Position numbers and translations under genes: made by a program | Notes under the pieces: generated by a model | Told to the model about the DNA's origin: nothing | The model's database searches: none | Seen by the model: the letters and a program-made list of their open reading frames with translations, nothing else | In this document: in pieces, positions 26,112 to 36,300 of the stretch | How the letters are laid out: every line of letters starts with the position of its first letter | How positions within the stretch are numbered: the stretch's first letter is position 1 | Source of the DNA: JBDTSW01 sp051004675 | GTDB lineage: Bacteria; Actinomycetota; Thermoleophilia; Solirubrobacterales; 70-9 | Reading direction: 5' to 3' | DNA length: 52,387 bases | Assembly (NCBI GenBank): GCA_051004675.1 | Contig: JBPCKC010000019.1 | Span: forward strand, 1-52,387

Positions 26112-27863
26112 CTACAGCCCGGCGTCCAGGACCTGAGCCACGATCGGGGCCGCGATCGTGCCGCCGTCGCCGTCGGCGTTCACGACCATCGCGGCGACGG
26201 CCAGCTTGGGGGCCGAAGCGGGGGCGAACGCCGTGAACCAGGCGTCGACCTCCTGCTCGGGCTCCTCGCCGGGGGCCAGCTCCTGCCCGGGCTCGAGGGC
26301 CTTCGCGCCCAGCTCGGCCGTCCCGGTCTTGCCCGCGACCTGGATCCCGTCGAGGGCGGCCGCCGAGCCCGTGCCCTCGGTGACCACGCCGATCATCAGC
26401 TCCGTCAGGGTCTTCGCCGTCTCCGGGCTCATGACCTCGACGGGCTTGGCGTCGGGCGCGAGCTCGGGGTCCTTGGCGATCGGGGTGGGGCTTCGGGTGC
26501 CGCCGGCCGCGACGGTCTGCGCGATGGAGGCGAGTTGAAGCGGCGTGGCCAGCACCTCTCCCTGCCCGATCGCGCTGACCCCGACATCGAGGTCGCCGCC
26601 GATCTCACCCGCGGAGGGGATCGTGCTCTCGGCCGGTTTCACGGCCTCGAGGGCATCGGTGTCGTAGAGGCTGGGCGGGGAGTTGAACCCGTACGCCTCG
26701 GCCTCGGCGACGAGGCCCTCAGCCCCCACCTCGACCCCCAGGGGGGCGAAGACGCTGTTGCACGACTTCGCGAACGACTGCGAGAAGGTTCCGCCGCACG
26801 CCTCGTCGTGGGCATTCGCGACCTCGCGGCCCTCGATCACGGCGGCGGTCTCGACCGGGAACGCGTCGGCTGGCTTCACCAGCCCCTTTTCGAGCGCGGC
26901 CGAGGTTGTGATGACCTTGAAGGTGGAGCCCGGCGGCTGTGGCGCGGAGAAGGCGATCCCCGCCAGCGCCTTGACCGAGCCGTCCTCAGCGTCCAGCACC
27001 GCGACCCCGCCGAAGAGGTCACCCAGGGCGAGCACCGCCGCCTCCTGGAGATCCGGGTCCAGGGTGGTCTCGACCGGCTTTCCCGGTACGGGTTCGGAGA
27101 CGGCCAGCTCCCTGCCGGTGGCGGGGTCGTCTGTGCCCTCCGCCAGCGCGACCAGGCGGCCGCCGGGCTGCCCGTCAAGGCGGTCGTTGAAGGCCAGCTC
27201 GAGACCGGTGTCGCCGGTGAGCGAGCGCGGCGGGAAGCCCTGGGCCTGAAGCTCGGCGTCCGTCTCGCCGCGGGCCGTGTCCACGGCGCCGGTGACGTCG
27301 CTGGCCGCCAGCCCGATCGGCGAAGACCGTGCGGCGGCGGGACCCTCCGCCAGGGGAGTGCCGTCGGCGGCCAGGATCGGGGCGCGAGCCGGCGCGCGGG
27401 TCTGGCGCCCCAGTGACTCGCCCGCCGTGAGGCCGGGAAAGACGAGATGCGGCTCCCAGGCGACGAGCCCGTCCGTCACGGAGACCGAGATCTCACCCTC
27501 GATATCCCCCCAGGCCCGCGTCCTGGCCGTAACCGGCACGACCCCCGCCTCCTCGCCGTCGACGGACCCCTCCTCCGTCTCGCCGGCCTCGATCTCGGCA
27601 ATCGTGGCAGCGGCCGCCGCTTCCTCGTAGGCGGCGATGAATTCCTCGATCGGGATGTCGTTCTGCGCCTCGGGCGTGAGCTCGGCGTGCATCGCCTCAT
27701 AGTCGCCTCGCGTCCACGCCGCCGCGAAGCGCTCGACGGCTTCGAGCTCGCTGCCGGCCCCGAAGATGATCCCGGCGAAAAATGCCCCGACGCCGAGCAC
27801 CGTGATCGGCAGCGTCCTGGTAACCAGGCGCCGTCGCCGCTCGGCCTCCTCCGCGATCGACAT
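26112..27863 (-). CDS. Class B penicillin-binding protein (MecA-N/transpeptidase)
   Basis: Peptidoglycan transpeptidase anchored by one N-terminal helix (TVLGVGAFFAGIIFG). An NTF2-like MecA-N domain follows (FAAAWTRGDYEAMHAELTPE), then a dimerisation domain and the transpeptidase domain. The active-site motifs are complete: Ser313-x-x-Lys316 (PPGSTFKV), SCN (FAKSCNSVF) and Lys512-Thr-Gly-Thr. At 583 residues it resembles actinobacterial PbpA/MecA-type proteins. It is convergent with the small membrane protein gene and divergent from marP, with 41 bp between starts. Confidence 0.93.
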   Translation of the reverse strand: MSIAEEAERRRRLVTRTLPITVLGVGAFFAGIIFGAGSELEAVERFAAAWTRGDYEAMHAELTPEAQNDIPIEEFIAAYEEAAAAATIAEIEAGETEEGSVDGEEAGVVPVTARTRAWGDIEGEISVSVTDGLVAWEPHLVFPGLTAGESLGRQTRAPARAPILAADGTPLAEGPAAARSSPIGLAASDVTGAVDTARGETDAELQAQGFPPRSLTGDTGLELAFNDRLDGQPGGRLVALAEGTDDPATGRELAVSEPVPGKPVETTLDPDLQEAAVLALGDLFGGVAVLDAEDGSVKALAGIAFSAPQPPGSTFKVITTSAALEKGLVKPADAFPVETAAVIEGREVANAHDEACGGTFSQSFAKSCNSVFAPLGVEVGAEGLVAEAEAYGFNSPPSLYDTDALEAVKPAESTIPSAGEIGGDLDVGVSAIGQGEVLATPLQLASIAQTVAAGGTRSPTPIAKDPELAPDAKPVEVMSPETAKTLTELMIGVVTEGTGSAAALDGIQVAGKTGTAELGAKALEPGQELAPGEEPEQEVDAWFTAFAPASAPKLAVAAMVVNADGDGGTIAAPIVAQVLDAGL

Positions 27864-27904
27864 TCGTCGAGAATCTACGGCCTCGGCCCGGGCGGCCGTG
27901 CCAG

Positions 27905-29062
27905 ATGACCGTCATCGACATCTTCATCGCTGTGTTCGTGATCGCCCTCGCGGCGATCGGATACGAGCGTGGGCTGATCCGCAGCGCACTCCCCCTCGCG
28001 GGCTTCATCGCCGGCGCCGCGATCGGTGGGAGGGTAGGGCCCGCGCTCCTCGCCGGTGGCTCCTCCTCGCCGTACGCGCCGCTCATCACGGTGGCCTTCG
28101 GCGTCCTCTTGGGCGCCATCTTCGCGATCGCGCTGGAGGGCGTGGCCTCGGTCCTTCGCGATCGCGCCCGCCTGGGCCAGCGGGCCGGTATCGCCGACGG
28201 CGCGGGCGGGGCGCTCCTGCTGGGGGGGCTGGGCGTTCTGGTCTCGTGGGCATTCGGCGCGGTCGCACTCAACGCTCCCGGATCGGACTCGGTGAAACTG
28301 CGCAAGGCCGTTCAGCGCTCGGCGATCCTCGGCGTGCTGAACGACACCCTCCCCCCGTCCGGGCCGCTCTTGAACGTCCTGCGGCGGATCGACCCGACGC
28401 CCGCCCTGGAGGGGCCGGAGTCCGAGGTGGGCGCGCCCGATCCGGCGATCGTCCGCGACCCCGATGTCCAGCGCGCCACCGGGTCGGTGGTGAGGGTGTT
28501 GGGCAGCGCCTGCGGCCTGGGCGTCTCGGGCACCGGGTGGATGATCGGGAGGGACCTGGTGGCCACCAACGCCCACGTGATCGCGGGGCAGGACGACACG
28601 ACGGCCACGCCGAAGGCCGGGGCTCCCGAGCTCGACGCGACGCCGGTCCACTACGACCCGCGCAACGACTTCGCCCTGCTCAGCGTGCCGGGGCTCGGCC
28701 TGCCCGAACTGGAGCTGGCGCCTAACCCGCGAAGCGGCACCGCCGGCGCGGTCCTGGGCTTCCCCGAGAACGGGCCCTTCACCCTCACCCCGGCGCGCTT
28801 CGGGACGATCGGCGAGGTCACCAGCGAGGACTCCTACGGCCGCGGGCCGATTCGGCGCGAGATGAGCGCGTTTCGCGCCGACGTCCGCAGCGGGAACTCG
28901 GGGGGCCCGGTGGTGGACGGCGAGGGCAAAGTGATGACGACGGTGTTCGGCTCCGAGCTCAGCCACGGCCCCCCCGGCGGCCTGGGCGTTCCCAACTCGG
29001 TCGCCGCCCGGGCGCTCGAGGGGTCGCTCTCGGAGGTCGACACCGGGCCGTGCACGGCCTAG
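27905..29062 (+). CDS. marP: MarP-like membrane serine protease (CvpA + trypsin domain)
   Basis: Four N-terminal helices form a CvpA/colicin-V-production domain (IDIFIAVFVIALAAIGYERGLI onwards), followed by a trypsin-like protease domain outside the membrane. The triad is visible: His224 (TNAHVIAG), Asp255 (DPRNDFALL) and Ser332 (RSGNSGGPV). In Mycobacterium tuberculosis the homologue MarP is needed for acid resistance and cleaves a peptidoglycan hydrolase. Neighbouring PBP and LCP genes fit an envelope role. Its stop codon TAG forms the left end of the inverted-repeat element at 29060-29225. Confidence 0.93.
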   Translation: MTVIDIFIAVFVIALAAIGYERGLIRSALPLAGFIAGAAIGGRVGPALLAGGSSSPYAPLITVAFGVLLGAIFAIALEGVASVLRDRARLGQRAGIADGAGGALLLGGLGVLVSWAFGAVALNAPGSDSVKLRKAVQRSAILGVLNDTLPPSGPLLNVLRRIDPTPALEGPESEVGAPDPAIVRDPDVQRATGSVVRVLGSACGLGVSGTGWMIGRDLVATNAHVIAGQDDTTATPKAGAPELDATPVHYDPRNDFALLSVPGLGLPELELAPNPRSGTAGAVLGFPENGPFTLTPARFGTIGEVTSEDSYGRGPIRREMSAFRADVRSGNSGGPVVDGEGKVMTTVFGSELSHGPPGGLGVPNSVAARALEGSLSEVDTGPCTA

Positions 29063-29225
29063 TGCCCCGTCCACCAATACTGCCCCGCTTCCGGCGGCTG
29101 CAAGCCTTCGCCTGGCTGCGTCCTCGGTCGGCCACATAGCCAACAGCTATGCGGCCTCCCTGCGTCCTGGCCATGCTCGACTTTCGCTCGCCGGAAACGA
29201 GACAGACTTGGTGGACGCGGCACTA
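29060..29225. mobile_element. 166-bp MITE-like inverted-repeat element
   Basis: Terminal inverted repeats TAGTGCCCCGTCCACCAA (29060-29077) and TTGGTGGACGCGGCACTA (29208-29225) match at 17 of 18 positions. Inside, further paired segments (TTCCGGCG near 29089 with CGCCGGAA near 29190; GGCCACATAGC with GCTATGCGGCC around a CAACA loop) make the whole unit one long imperfect palindrome. There is no ORF inside. The ends read TA...TA, as expected for elements with TA target duplications (IS630/Tc1-like), which is an inference. It lies between convergent genes and may end both transcripts. Confidence 0.65.
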
Positions 29226-29232
29226 GCGAACC

Positions 29233-29820
29233 TCACCAGGCGCGCGGGTTGCCCGGCGGGATCTCGTCGGCCACGAGCGTTGCCTCGACGGGTTCGACGG
29301 GCGGAGGATCGGTCGTAGCCCGGAAGCGCTCCAGCTCTCCGGGGCCCAGGTCCGCGAACGCCGCCTCGACCGTCCGCACGTACCGGGCGATGACGATCGC
29401 GCCCGGCGGCGCGGTGGGGGCATGGTGCTCGGGTTTCGCCTCGTAGGCGATCACGCTGTCGAAGGCGGGCTCGGCGGTCCCCGGCGTGGCCACGACGTCG
29501 TCCACGGCCTCGATCCTGCGGTAGCGCATCTCGCGAAGGTCCAGTCGGTCGGCCTCGGCTTCGCCGATCTCGATCAGGACGCCGTTCGCACCTTCGCAGC
29601 CAGGGTCTCGCTCGATGCTCAGGCCCACCACGTAGGGTGGGACCGTCCCGTCGGCGAGGGCGAAGGTCTTCTCGCTCGCGAGGTTGTCGCGAAACACCGT
29701 CCAGCGCCGCCGCCACCCTCGAAGCCGTACGACCGCGGCGGGCTCGACCGCCCGCCCGAGGCTTAGCTCGGCGCTCGCCGGGCTCGCCAGCGAGCCGTAG
29801 CCGAAGACGGCGAGGGTCAC
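29233..29820 (-). CDS. Gamma-glutamylcyclotransferase-like protein
   Basis: A 195-residue protein beginning at GTG 29820, which overlaps the addA stop (GTGA). The N-terminal FGYGSL motif is the hallmark glycine-rich loop of the GGCT/AIG2-like fold, followed by RLRGWRRRWTVFRDN, as in ChaC-like or BtrG-like members. A likely catalytic Glu lies in DLREMRYRRIEA. Substrate is not certain. It is the third gene of the addB-addA operon, an unusual partnership without a known functional reason. Confidence 0.8.
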   Translation of the reverse strand: MTLAVFGYGSLASPASAELSLGRAVEPAAVVRLRGWRRRWTVFRDNLASEKTFALADGTVPPYVVGLSIERDPGCEGANGVLIEIGEAEADRLDLREMRYRRIEAVDDVVATPGTAEPAFDSVIAYEAKPEHHAPTAPPGAIVIARYVRTVEAAFADLGPGELERFRATTDPPPVEPVEATLVADEIPPGNPRAW

Positions 29821-32800
29821 TCGAAGAGGGGTTCCTGGACGCCGCCGGGTTCCTCGTCTTCGCCGGTCTCCTCGTCTGCGCCGGGGTCCGGGCGCGCGCC
29901 CGGCCCGGCGGGTGGCCTCCAGGCGGGGTGCGGGCAAAGGCGCGCGGCGGCGGGGCAGCCGAAGCACACTGCCGAGGTGGGATCCTCGGTGGGGGCGAAC
30001 GCCCCACCGCGGATCGCCTCGATCAGCGCGCCCAGCCGCTCGCGCGCGGAGCCCAGCTCCGCCTCCGCGAACTCCTGGACGACGGGCTCGTCCACCCCCT
30101 CGAGGAAGAGGTGCACGGTGCGTAGGGGCCCGGACCCATCGCCCGCGGCGGCGAGCGCGTAGACCTCGCGCTGGGCCGCGTACCGGCCGGCCAGCTCGGC
30201 CGGCGATCTCCCGCGCAGGGCGTCCGTCTTGAAGTCGACGACCACCCGATGGCCGTCGGGCCCCTCAGCGAGGAGGTCGATCTGGCCGCGGATCACCGTG
30301 CCCCCCACGCCGAGGACGAACGGCACCTCCGGCCTCAGCGTCCATCCCTCCAGCCCGGCGCGGACGCCGCAGCCCACCCAGGCCCCGACCCCGGCGAGCA
30401 CGCGGCGGCGCGCGTCGGCGTCGGCCGCCAGGCCCTCTGAGGCCAGCAGGGCGTCCACGACGCTCTCGTCCGGGGCATCCCACTCCTCGCGGATCGATCG
30501 CTCCAGGGCGGCATGTGCGGCGTTGCCCACCGCCAGCGCCCGAGTGCGCTCGGGCACGGGCGCCGAGGCGGCCTCGGAGTCGGTGGGGTCGGACACCTCC
30601 CAGCGGTCCAGGTCTTCGTCTGGTCCGCTGGGGCCTGACCCCGCGTTCGGCGCTTCGGCGGCAACCATCGCCCCGGGGCGTACCCCGAGGAGGCGCTCGA
30701 CGTAGAAGCGGTACCCGCAGCGCTCGTACTCGGCCAGCGCCGAGTAGGAGAGGTGACCGACGGGAACCTCTCGGGGTCGCTCACCCATCAGCGGCGGCGG
30801 CCCGCCGGAGTCCTCGGGCCCGCTCGCACCTGCTGCGGGGAGCCACTCGCGCAGCAGGTTGGCCCGTTCCGGGCTGGGGTGGTTGACCGCCACGCGGAGC
30901 GGCAAGGCGGCTTCGCTCGGCTCGGCGGGCTCCATGCCCTCAGCCCGCTGCGGCGCGGCCAGGCCGATCGAGCCCTCGCCACCGTCCCAGCCTCGCTCCG
31001 TGAGCGCCGGCAGCAGCCGGCGAAGCGGCGAGTCGCCCGGCCTCTGCTCGGGGGCCGTGAGGTCTCCCTCCGAGTAGCACCCCGAGAGGATCAGCCGGTC
31101 CTCCGCCCTGGTGGCCGCGACGTAGACCAGCCGGCAGCCCTCCTCCGAGGACGCGACGGATTCCTCCCGGCCCAGGCGATCGAGCTCCCAGAGCCCGAAC
31201 GAGTCCGAGGAGGGAAACGCCAGCCTCATCCCGAACCGCCGGGGCTGTCCGGGCTCGCGCGGGACGGGTCCGATCATCAGGTCGTCCCAGGTGTGGCCCG
31301 CGTTCAGGCTGCGCCCCAGGTCGGGGACCGCCACGACCGGGAACTCGAGGCCCTTGGCCGCGTGGGCGGTCATGACCCGCACTCCGTCGTGGCTCTCGGC
31401 GCGCACCGGCGCCATGCCCTCGCGCTCGTCGCGGCCGGCGCTCTCGGCCGCCGCGAGCAGGAAGCCCGCCAGATCCCTCCCCTCGTGGCGCTCGAACTCG
31501 CGGGCAAGGCGCATCAGCTTTCGCACGTTCGCCATCCGCCCCGGGCCACCGGGCCGTGCCAGCAGCGCCAGGTCGTAGCCGAAGGCGACCATCGCCCGCT
31601 CGATCAGGACCTCGAGCTCGATCAAGGGGGCCTCGGCCCGGAGGGGGGCGAGAATGGAGCAGAAGCGCTGCAGCCGCTCGGCGTCCTCGGCGGGGACGTC
31701 ATCGAGCCACTCGGGATCGGGATCGTGGGGCTCGCGCGCGGACCCTCCGTAGCGCCACTCGACGAGCGGCCAGATATGGCGCCCGGGCTTCGCCGCCCGG
31801 CGCAGGAGCCACAGGGCGTCGGGCCTCACCCCGGCCGCCGGCGAGGCCAGCGCCCCGAACAGGAGCTCGTCGTCGAGCGGGTTCGAGATGCACCCGAGGA
31901 GGCGGACCAGATCCTCGACCTGCTGCTGGGACCAGTACCCGCGGCCACCGACCACGTAGGGGTCGAGCCCGGCGCGGGCGAGGGCCTCCTCGAAGGCGTC
32001 GACGTGGGTGAAGGCGCGCAGGAGCACGACGATGTCCCCCCGGGCCGCATCGCCCGCGTCGACGAGCTCGCGCAGGCGCCGGGCCAAAAACCGAGCCTCG
32101 GCGACCGACGCGGCGTTCCCCTCCGACGGGGGCGGGTCGAGCTCCAGGCCCTCCGTGCTCCAGCTCAACTCTCCCCTGCGCTCGGCCCGCGTGAGGAGGA
32201 GCTCGGCCGATCCGGCTGGCTCGCCCGAGGGCGGGGCCTGACGTCCCCACGTGAGGCCGGGGAAGCCCTCGAGCAGGACCGAACCGACCTCGTTGACCGC
32301 CGCCAGGGGGCTCGGCAGTGTGCGGAAGTTCCCTCGCAGCGCCAGGACCTCGGTCCGCGGGTCGGCGCGGGCCTCCGAGCGCCGCTCGCGAAAGACCTGG
32401 AGGTCGGCGTTTCGGAACCGGTAGATCGATTGGTTCTCGTCGCCCACGCAGAACAGGTGCGTCCCGCCTCCGCGGAGCTGCTCGATCAGGTCCAGCTGAA
32501 CGCGGTTCGTGTCCTGAAACTCGTCGACCAGCACGTGGGCGAAGCGCTCCCGCCAGTCCTCGCGGACCGCCCGCGAGTCGCGAAGGAGCGCGAGAGCGCG
32601 CAGCTCGAGGTCGGCGAAGTCCAGCCCGGAGCGCTCGGCCTTCAGTCGCGCGTACCGTTCCCCGAAGCCCTCGAGCAGCGCCTCCATCGCCGAACGGGCC
32701 ACCCCGGCTGCCTCGAGCTCGGCCGGGGAGAGGGGCTCGGGCTCGGCTTCGTCCTTCACGGAGCGGACGATCTCGGAGACCGGTGGGAGCCGCGGGGAAT

Positions 32801-33362
32801 TCATCCCCTGGCTGCGCAGCCGCCCATGCGCGCCGAGGGTCATCTTCGCGAGACGGAACGGCTTGTACGCGGCGGCCGCGCGGACGACGTCGTGCGATCC
32901 GTGCTCCATCAGCTCGGCCAGCGCCAGCGTGAACGCCCGCTGGCGAAGGCGTTCGGCCTCGGCGGCTTCGAGCACGCGAAAGCGGGGATCGAGGCCCGCG
33001 GCCACCGGATGCGCCGCGAGGAGACGGCGACAGAAGCCGTGGATCGTCGTCACCCAGGCGCGCTCGGTGGCGCGGGCGTGCCCGCCGAGCTCCGCCGCCA
33101 GGGCGTCGTCGCCGGACTCGCGCGCCGCCCGCGCTCTCGCCATCAGCGCCCGGCGAATCCGCTCGCGCAGCTCCGCCGCGGCGCGCTCGGTGAACGTGAA
33201 CGCGAGGATCGCCTCGACCTCGACCCCGTCCACGCATACGGCCTCGCAGTAGCGCTCGACCAGCACCCGGGTCTTGCCGGTGCCGGCGCCCGCCTCGCAG
33301 AACACGTCGTGGTCGCGAGCCTCGATCGCGGCGCGCTGCTCGGGCGTGAGGGCGGCGCTCAT
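29817..33362 (-). CDS. addA: UvrD/Rep-type helicase-nuclease (AddA/AdnB-like)
   Basis: Motor-nuclease subunit for double-strand break end resection. ATG 33362 overlaps the addB stop (ATGA). Superfamily 1 motifs are complete: Walker A EAGAGTGKT (residues 23-31), motif Ia FTFTERAAAELRERI, IHGFCRRLL, motif II VLVDEFQDTN, motif III VGDENQSIYRFR, motif V MTAHAAKGLEF and motif VI VYVAATRAEDRL. A C-terminal PD-(D/E)XK nuclease has GQIDLL and VVVDFKTD, with cysteines (YERC, and CFGCPAAARLC at the end) placed like an iron-sulfur cluster. 1181 residues. A loop near 30600-30660 carries a PNAGSGPSGPDED segment encoded by a palindromic repeat also found in the LCP gene. Confidence 0.92.
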   Translation of the reverse strand: MSAALTPEQRAAIEARDHDVFCEAGAGTGKTRVLVERYCEAVCVDGVEVEAILAFTFTERAAAELRERIRRALMARARAARESGDDALAAELGGHARATERAWVTTIHGFCRRLLAAHPVAAGLDPRFRVLEAAEAERLRQRAFTLALAELMEHGSHDVVRAAAAYKPFRLAKMTLGAHGRLRSQGMNSPRLPPVSEIVRSVKDEAEPEPLSPAELEAAGVARSAMEALLEGFGERYARLKAERSGLDFADLELRALALLRDSRAVREDWRERFAHVLVDEFQDTNRVQLDLIEQLRGGGTHLFCVGDENQSIYRFRNADLQVFRERRSEARADPRTEVLALRGNFRTLPSPLAAVNEVGSVLLEGFPGLTWGRQAPPSGEPAGSAELLLTRAERRGELSWSTEGLELDPPPSEGNAASVAEARFLARRLRELVDAGDAARGDIVVLLRAFTHVDAFEEALARAGLDPYVVGGRGYWSQQQVEDLVRLLGCISNPLDDELLFGALASPAAGVRPDALWLLRRAAKPGRHIWPLVEWRYGGSAREPHDPDPEWLDDVPAEDAERLQRFCSILAPLRAEAPLIELEVLIERAMVAFGYDLALLARPGGPGRMANVRKLMRLAREFERHEGRDLAGFLLAAAESAGRDEREGMAPVRAESHDGVRVMTAHAAKGLEFPVVAVPDLGRSLNAGHTWDDLMIGPVPREPGQPRRFGMRLAFPSSDSFGLWELDRLGREESVASSEEGCRLVYVAATRAEDRLILSGCYSEGDLTAPEQRPGDSPLRRLLPALTERGWDGGEGSIGLAAPQRAEGMEPAEPSEAALPLRVAVNHPSPERANLLREWLPAAGASGPEDSGGPPPLMGERPREVPVGHLSYSALAEYERCGYRFYVERLLGVRPGAMVAAEAPNAGSGPSGPDEDLDRWEVSDPTDSEAASAPVPERTRALAVGNAAHAALERSIREEWDAPDESVVDALLASEGLAADADARRRVLAGVGAWVGCGVRAGLEGWTLRPEVPFVLGVGGTVIRGQIDLLAEGPDGHRVVVDFKTDALRGRSPAELAGRYAAQREVYALAAAGDGSGPLRTVHLFLEGVDEPVVQEFAEAELGSARERLGALIEAIRGGAFAPTEDPTSAVCFGCPAAARLCPHPAWRPPAGPGARPDPGADEETGEDEEPGGVQEPLFE

Positions 33363-36300
33363 TCGGCGCCTTCGCCGTTTTGGCCCTCGCCGGGCGGGCC
33401 GATCGCGCGCTCCAGCCGGCAGATGGGCTGGAAGGTGCAGTACTTGGGGCACTCGCCCTCCAGTGGGCGCCGGCCGATGGCGCCGGCCTGCAGCTCGGCG
33501 CCCAGCTCGACCGCGCGCTTCCTGGCCTCGGTCATCGCCTCCGTCACGCCGTCGGAGTCCAGGAGGTCCTTGCTCACCAAAGGGAGGCCGTCCAGGCGCT
33601 CGTCGCCGGCAAGCGCGACACCTCGCGGCTTGCGATCCGCCGCCCTCATCGCGCCCAGGGGCTGGTAGAGGCCGGCGATGGGCTCGAGCTCCAGAAGCTC
33701 CTGGGCCACCAGCATGTAGAGCTGGATCTGCAGCGAGCCCTTCTTCGCGAACTTGGCCTGGGGGGTCACGTTTGCGCCCGTCTTGTAGTCACGCACCACG
33801 GCGCCGCTCCCGTCCGGGGCGAGGTCGATGCGATCGATCTTGCCGCGCAGCACGAAGTCGCCGAGCGGGAGCCCCTCGACCCTCGAGTCCTCCATGCCGA
33901 AGCCCACCTCGAGGAGGTCGGCTCCGGGCCGCAGCTCGGTCTCCGAGGCTGCCTCGTCGGTGAGGAACCGCTCGACCTGCTCGCGCGCGCGGGCGAGCAT
34001 CGCCACGCGCTCGGGGCCCAGGCGGGCCCCGCCGGCGGCCTCCTCCAGCAGCTCGGCGAACCGCCGTCGCCAGTGAACCACGTCGCCCTCCCGCGGGATC
34101 GCGTCGGCCCCTGGGCGCTCGCCGTAGAGGCGCTCGAGCGCAGCGTGCACCACGGACCCCAGCCACAGCGGGTCGCTCTCGGGCTCCAGGCGCACCGGGT
34201 CCAGCTCGTGGTCCACGAACCACCGGTAAGGACAGCTCAACCAGCCCTCCAGCTGGTTCGCGCTCAGGACGCGGCGCGCGCGCAGCTCCTCGATGACGCG
34301 GGGCACGCGCAGGGGCCCGGGCAGCAGGTCGCGCTCTGAGGCGGAGCAGACCAGCTCCAGCACGCGTGCCCGGGCCGGGCCCTCGACGGAGATGGCGTCG
34401 AGCGCCTCGGCGGCTCGCGCACCGGGTCCCCGCGAGGCGAGCGAGCGCGCCAACTCGCGTTCGGTGGGGGCCTGCGCGGGCGGCAGGACGACGCGCTCGA
34501 GGCCGTAGGCGAGCTTGATCTCGGCCTCGGCGCCCGCCGGATCGTCGCCCAGCAGGTCGAGCACCTCGTCGATGAAGGGCGAGCGCGCGAGGGCCGTTCC
34601 CTCATCGTCGCACGAGCGCCAGGAGAGGTAGAGGCGCTCCGTGGGGCGGGACGCGCACGAGTGAAAGAGGTAGCGCTCCTCGTCGGATTGATCGCGGCGG
34701 ACCAGCGCCGGGACTCCGAGGGCGCGGCGCCGATCGTCGCCCAGGAGTGGATCGGCCGCGGGCGCTGCGGGGAACTCGCCCTCGCCGAGAGCCGCGACGA
34801 AGAGGTATCGCGCGCGGCCGGCCCGCAGGCGGTAGGGGCTGAGGATGCGAACCCGGCCGTCGGTAGGACCACGCCAGGTGGCGATGCCGGCCCCCTCGAG
34901 GGCCTCGATCGCATCGGCCAGATCCGGCTGCGGACAGTCCGGCAGGCCCCCGAGCGCCGCGAGCTCCTCCAGCAGCTCGGCGGCGGCGACGGCCGCCCGC
35001 AGCTCCAACGGGTGCAGCATGCCCGGCTCGCCGCCCGCCCCCGGCGCCGCGAGCGGAGCCTGCTCGCGGTGGGCGCCCTCGGCCAGCTCGCGGCCGGTGG
35101 CGGCGAGGACCCGCAGGCGCTCCGACGCGCCGGCGGCCGAGCGCAGTCGGGCCAGGTGGCGGGGCGGGCGCCGCCAGTCGGCGAAGACGTCCCTCGCGCT
35201 TACGACCTCGCCACGCCGGATGCGGCGCTCGACGCCGTCGGCCAGCCCCGGGTCCGTCGCCGGGTCGGATCGCAGGTGCGCGAGGAGGTCCTCGGCCCGT
35301 CCTTCGGGCATCGCGGCTCGGCACAGGGAGACCAGTGCGCGGCCCACGGCCGTGCGGTCGACGGGCGCGTGCGCCTCCAGCGCGACCGGGATGCGAAACG
35401 ACGCCAGCACCGAGGCCAGCACGCCCCCCGCGCCGGACGGGCTGCGCACGACGATCGCGATCTCACCCGGATCGACCCCGGCTGCCAGCAGGCGCGCCAC
35501 CTCCGCCCCGATGGTCTCCGCCTCGCCTCGCTCACCGGCGCACTCGAGCAGGCGAACGCCCCCGTCCACCGGAACCGTCCCGGCCGCCGGCTCGAACAGG
35601 CAGCGGTCCAGGTGGCGAAGCGAGCGGTGGGGGGTATGGCCCTCGTCGGGCTGCAGCTCGGCCACGACATCGCCCCCCAGCTCCTCGGTGAGCTCGGCGA
35701 GCAGCGTCGCGCGGGCGGCCAGCGAGGTGCGGTCCGCGTAGTTGAGGGCGACGGTCACGTCCGCGGCTTCGGTGAGCGCCGCGACGAGCTCGCGCTGGAC
35801 GACGGTCAGGTCGTCGAACCCGTAGAGGAACACCGGGCGCCCGCCCCAGCGCTGCGGGTCGGAGCGCAGGCCGCCGAGCGCTGCGGCGGCTATGGCCCCC
35901 CGGTCGGTGCGCCCGGACCGGGCTCGAAGGCGCTCGTAGGCCGCGTAGAGCTCGGCGAGCTCGGCCTCATGCCCGCCGTCGTCCAGCGCCGCCGCGCGCT
36001 CGGCGAGCTCGGTCGGGTCGACGAGGGCCGCCTGCAGCTCCTCCAGCAGCGCGTCCAGGGCTGGAGCGAAACCGGGGCGCTGCGCCGAGCGGCGCAGGCG
36101 GTGCAGCTCGACGCTCGAGGTCGCCGCCCGCAGCAGGGCGAGGCGCTGGGGAGGGGTGAGCGCCGGGCCCAGCTCCAGTGCCAGGGCGCCGGCCACGTCG
36201 CCGAACAGCCAGCCGAAGGTGCGGATGGAGATGCCCAGCGCCGGACCGTCCGCGCACAGCTCACGCTCGAACCACGCGGCGTCGTCGCTCGTGGGGACGA

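Noticed and set aside
30753..33668. A 971-residue forward ORF opposite addA
   Set aside because: No recognisable motif and exactly antisense to helicase motifs on the reverse strand.
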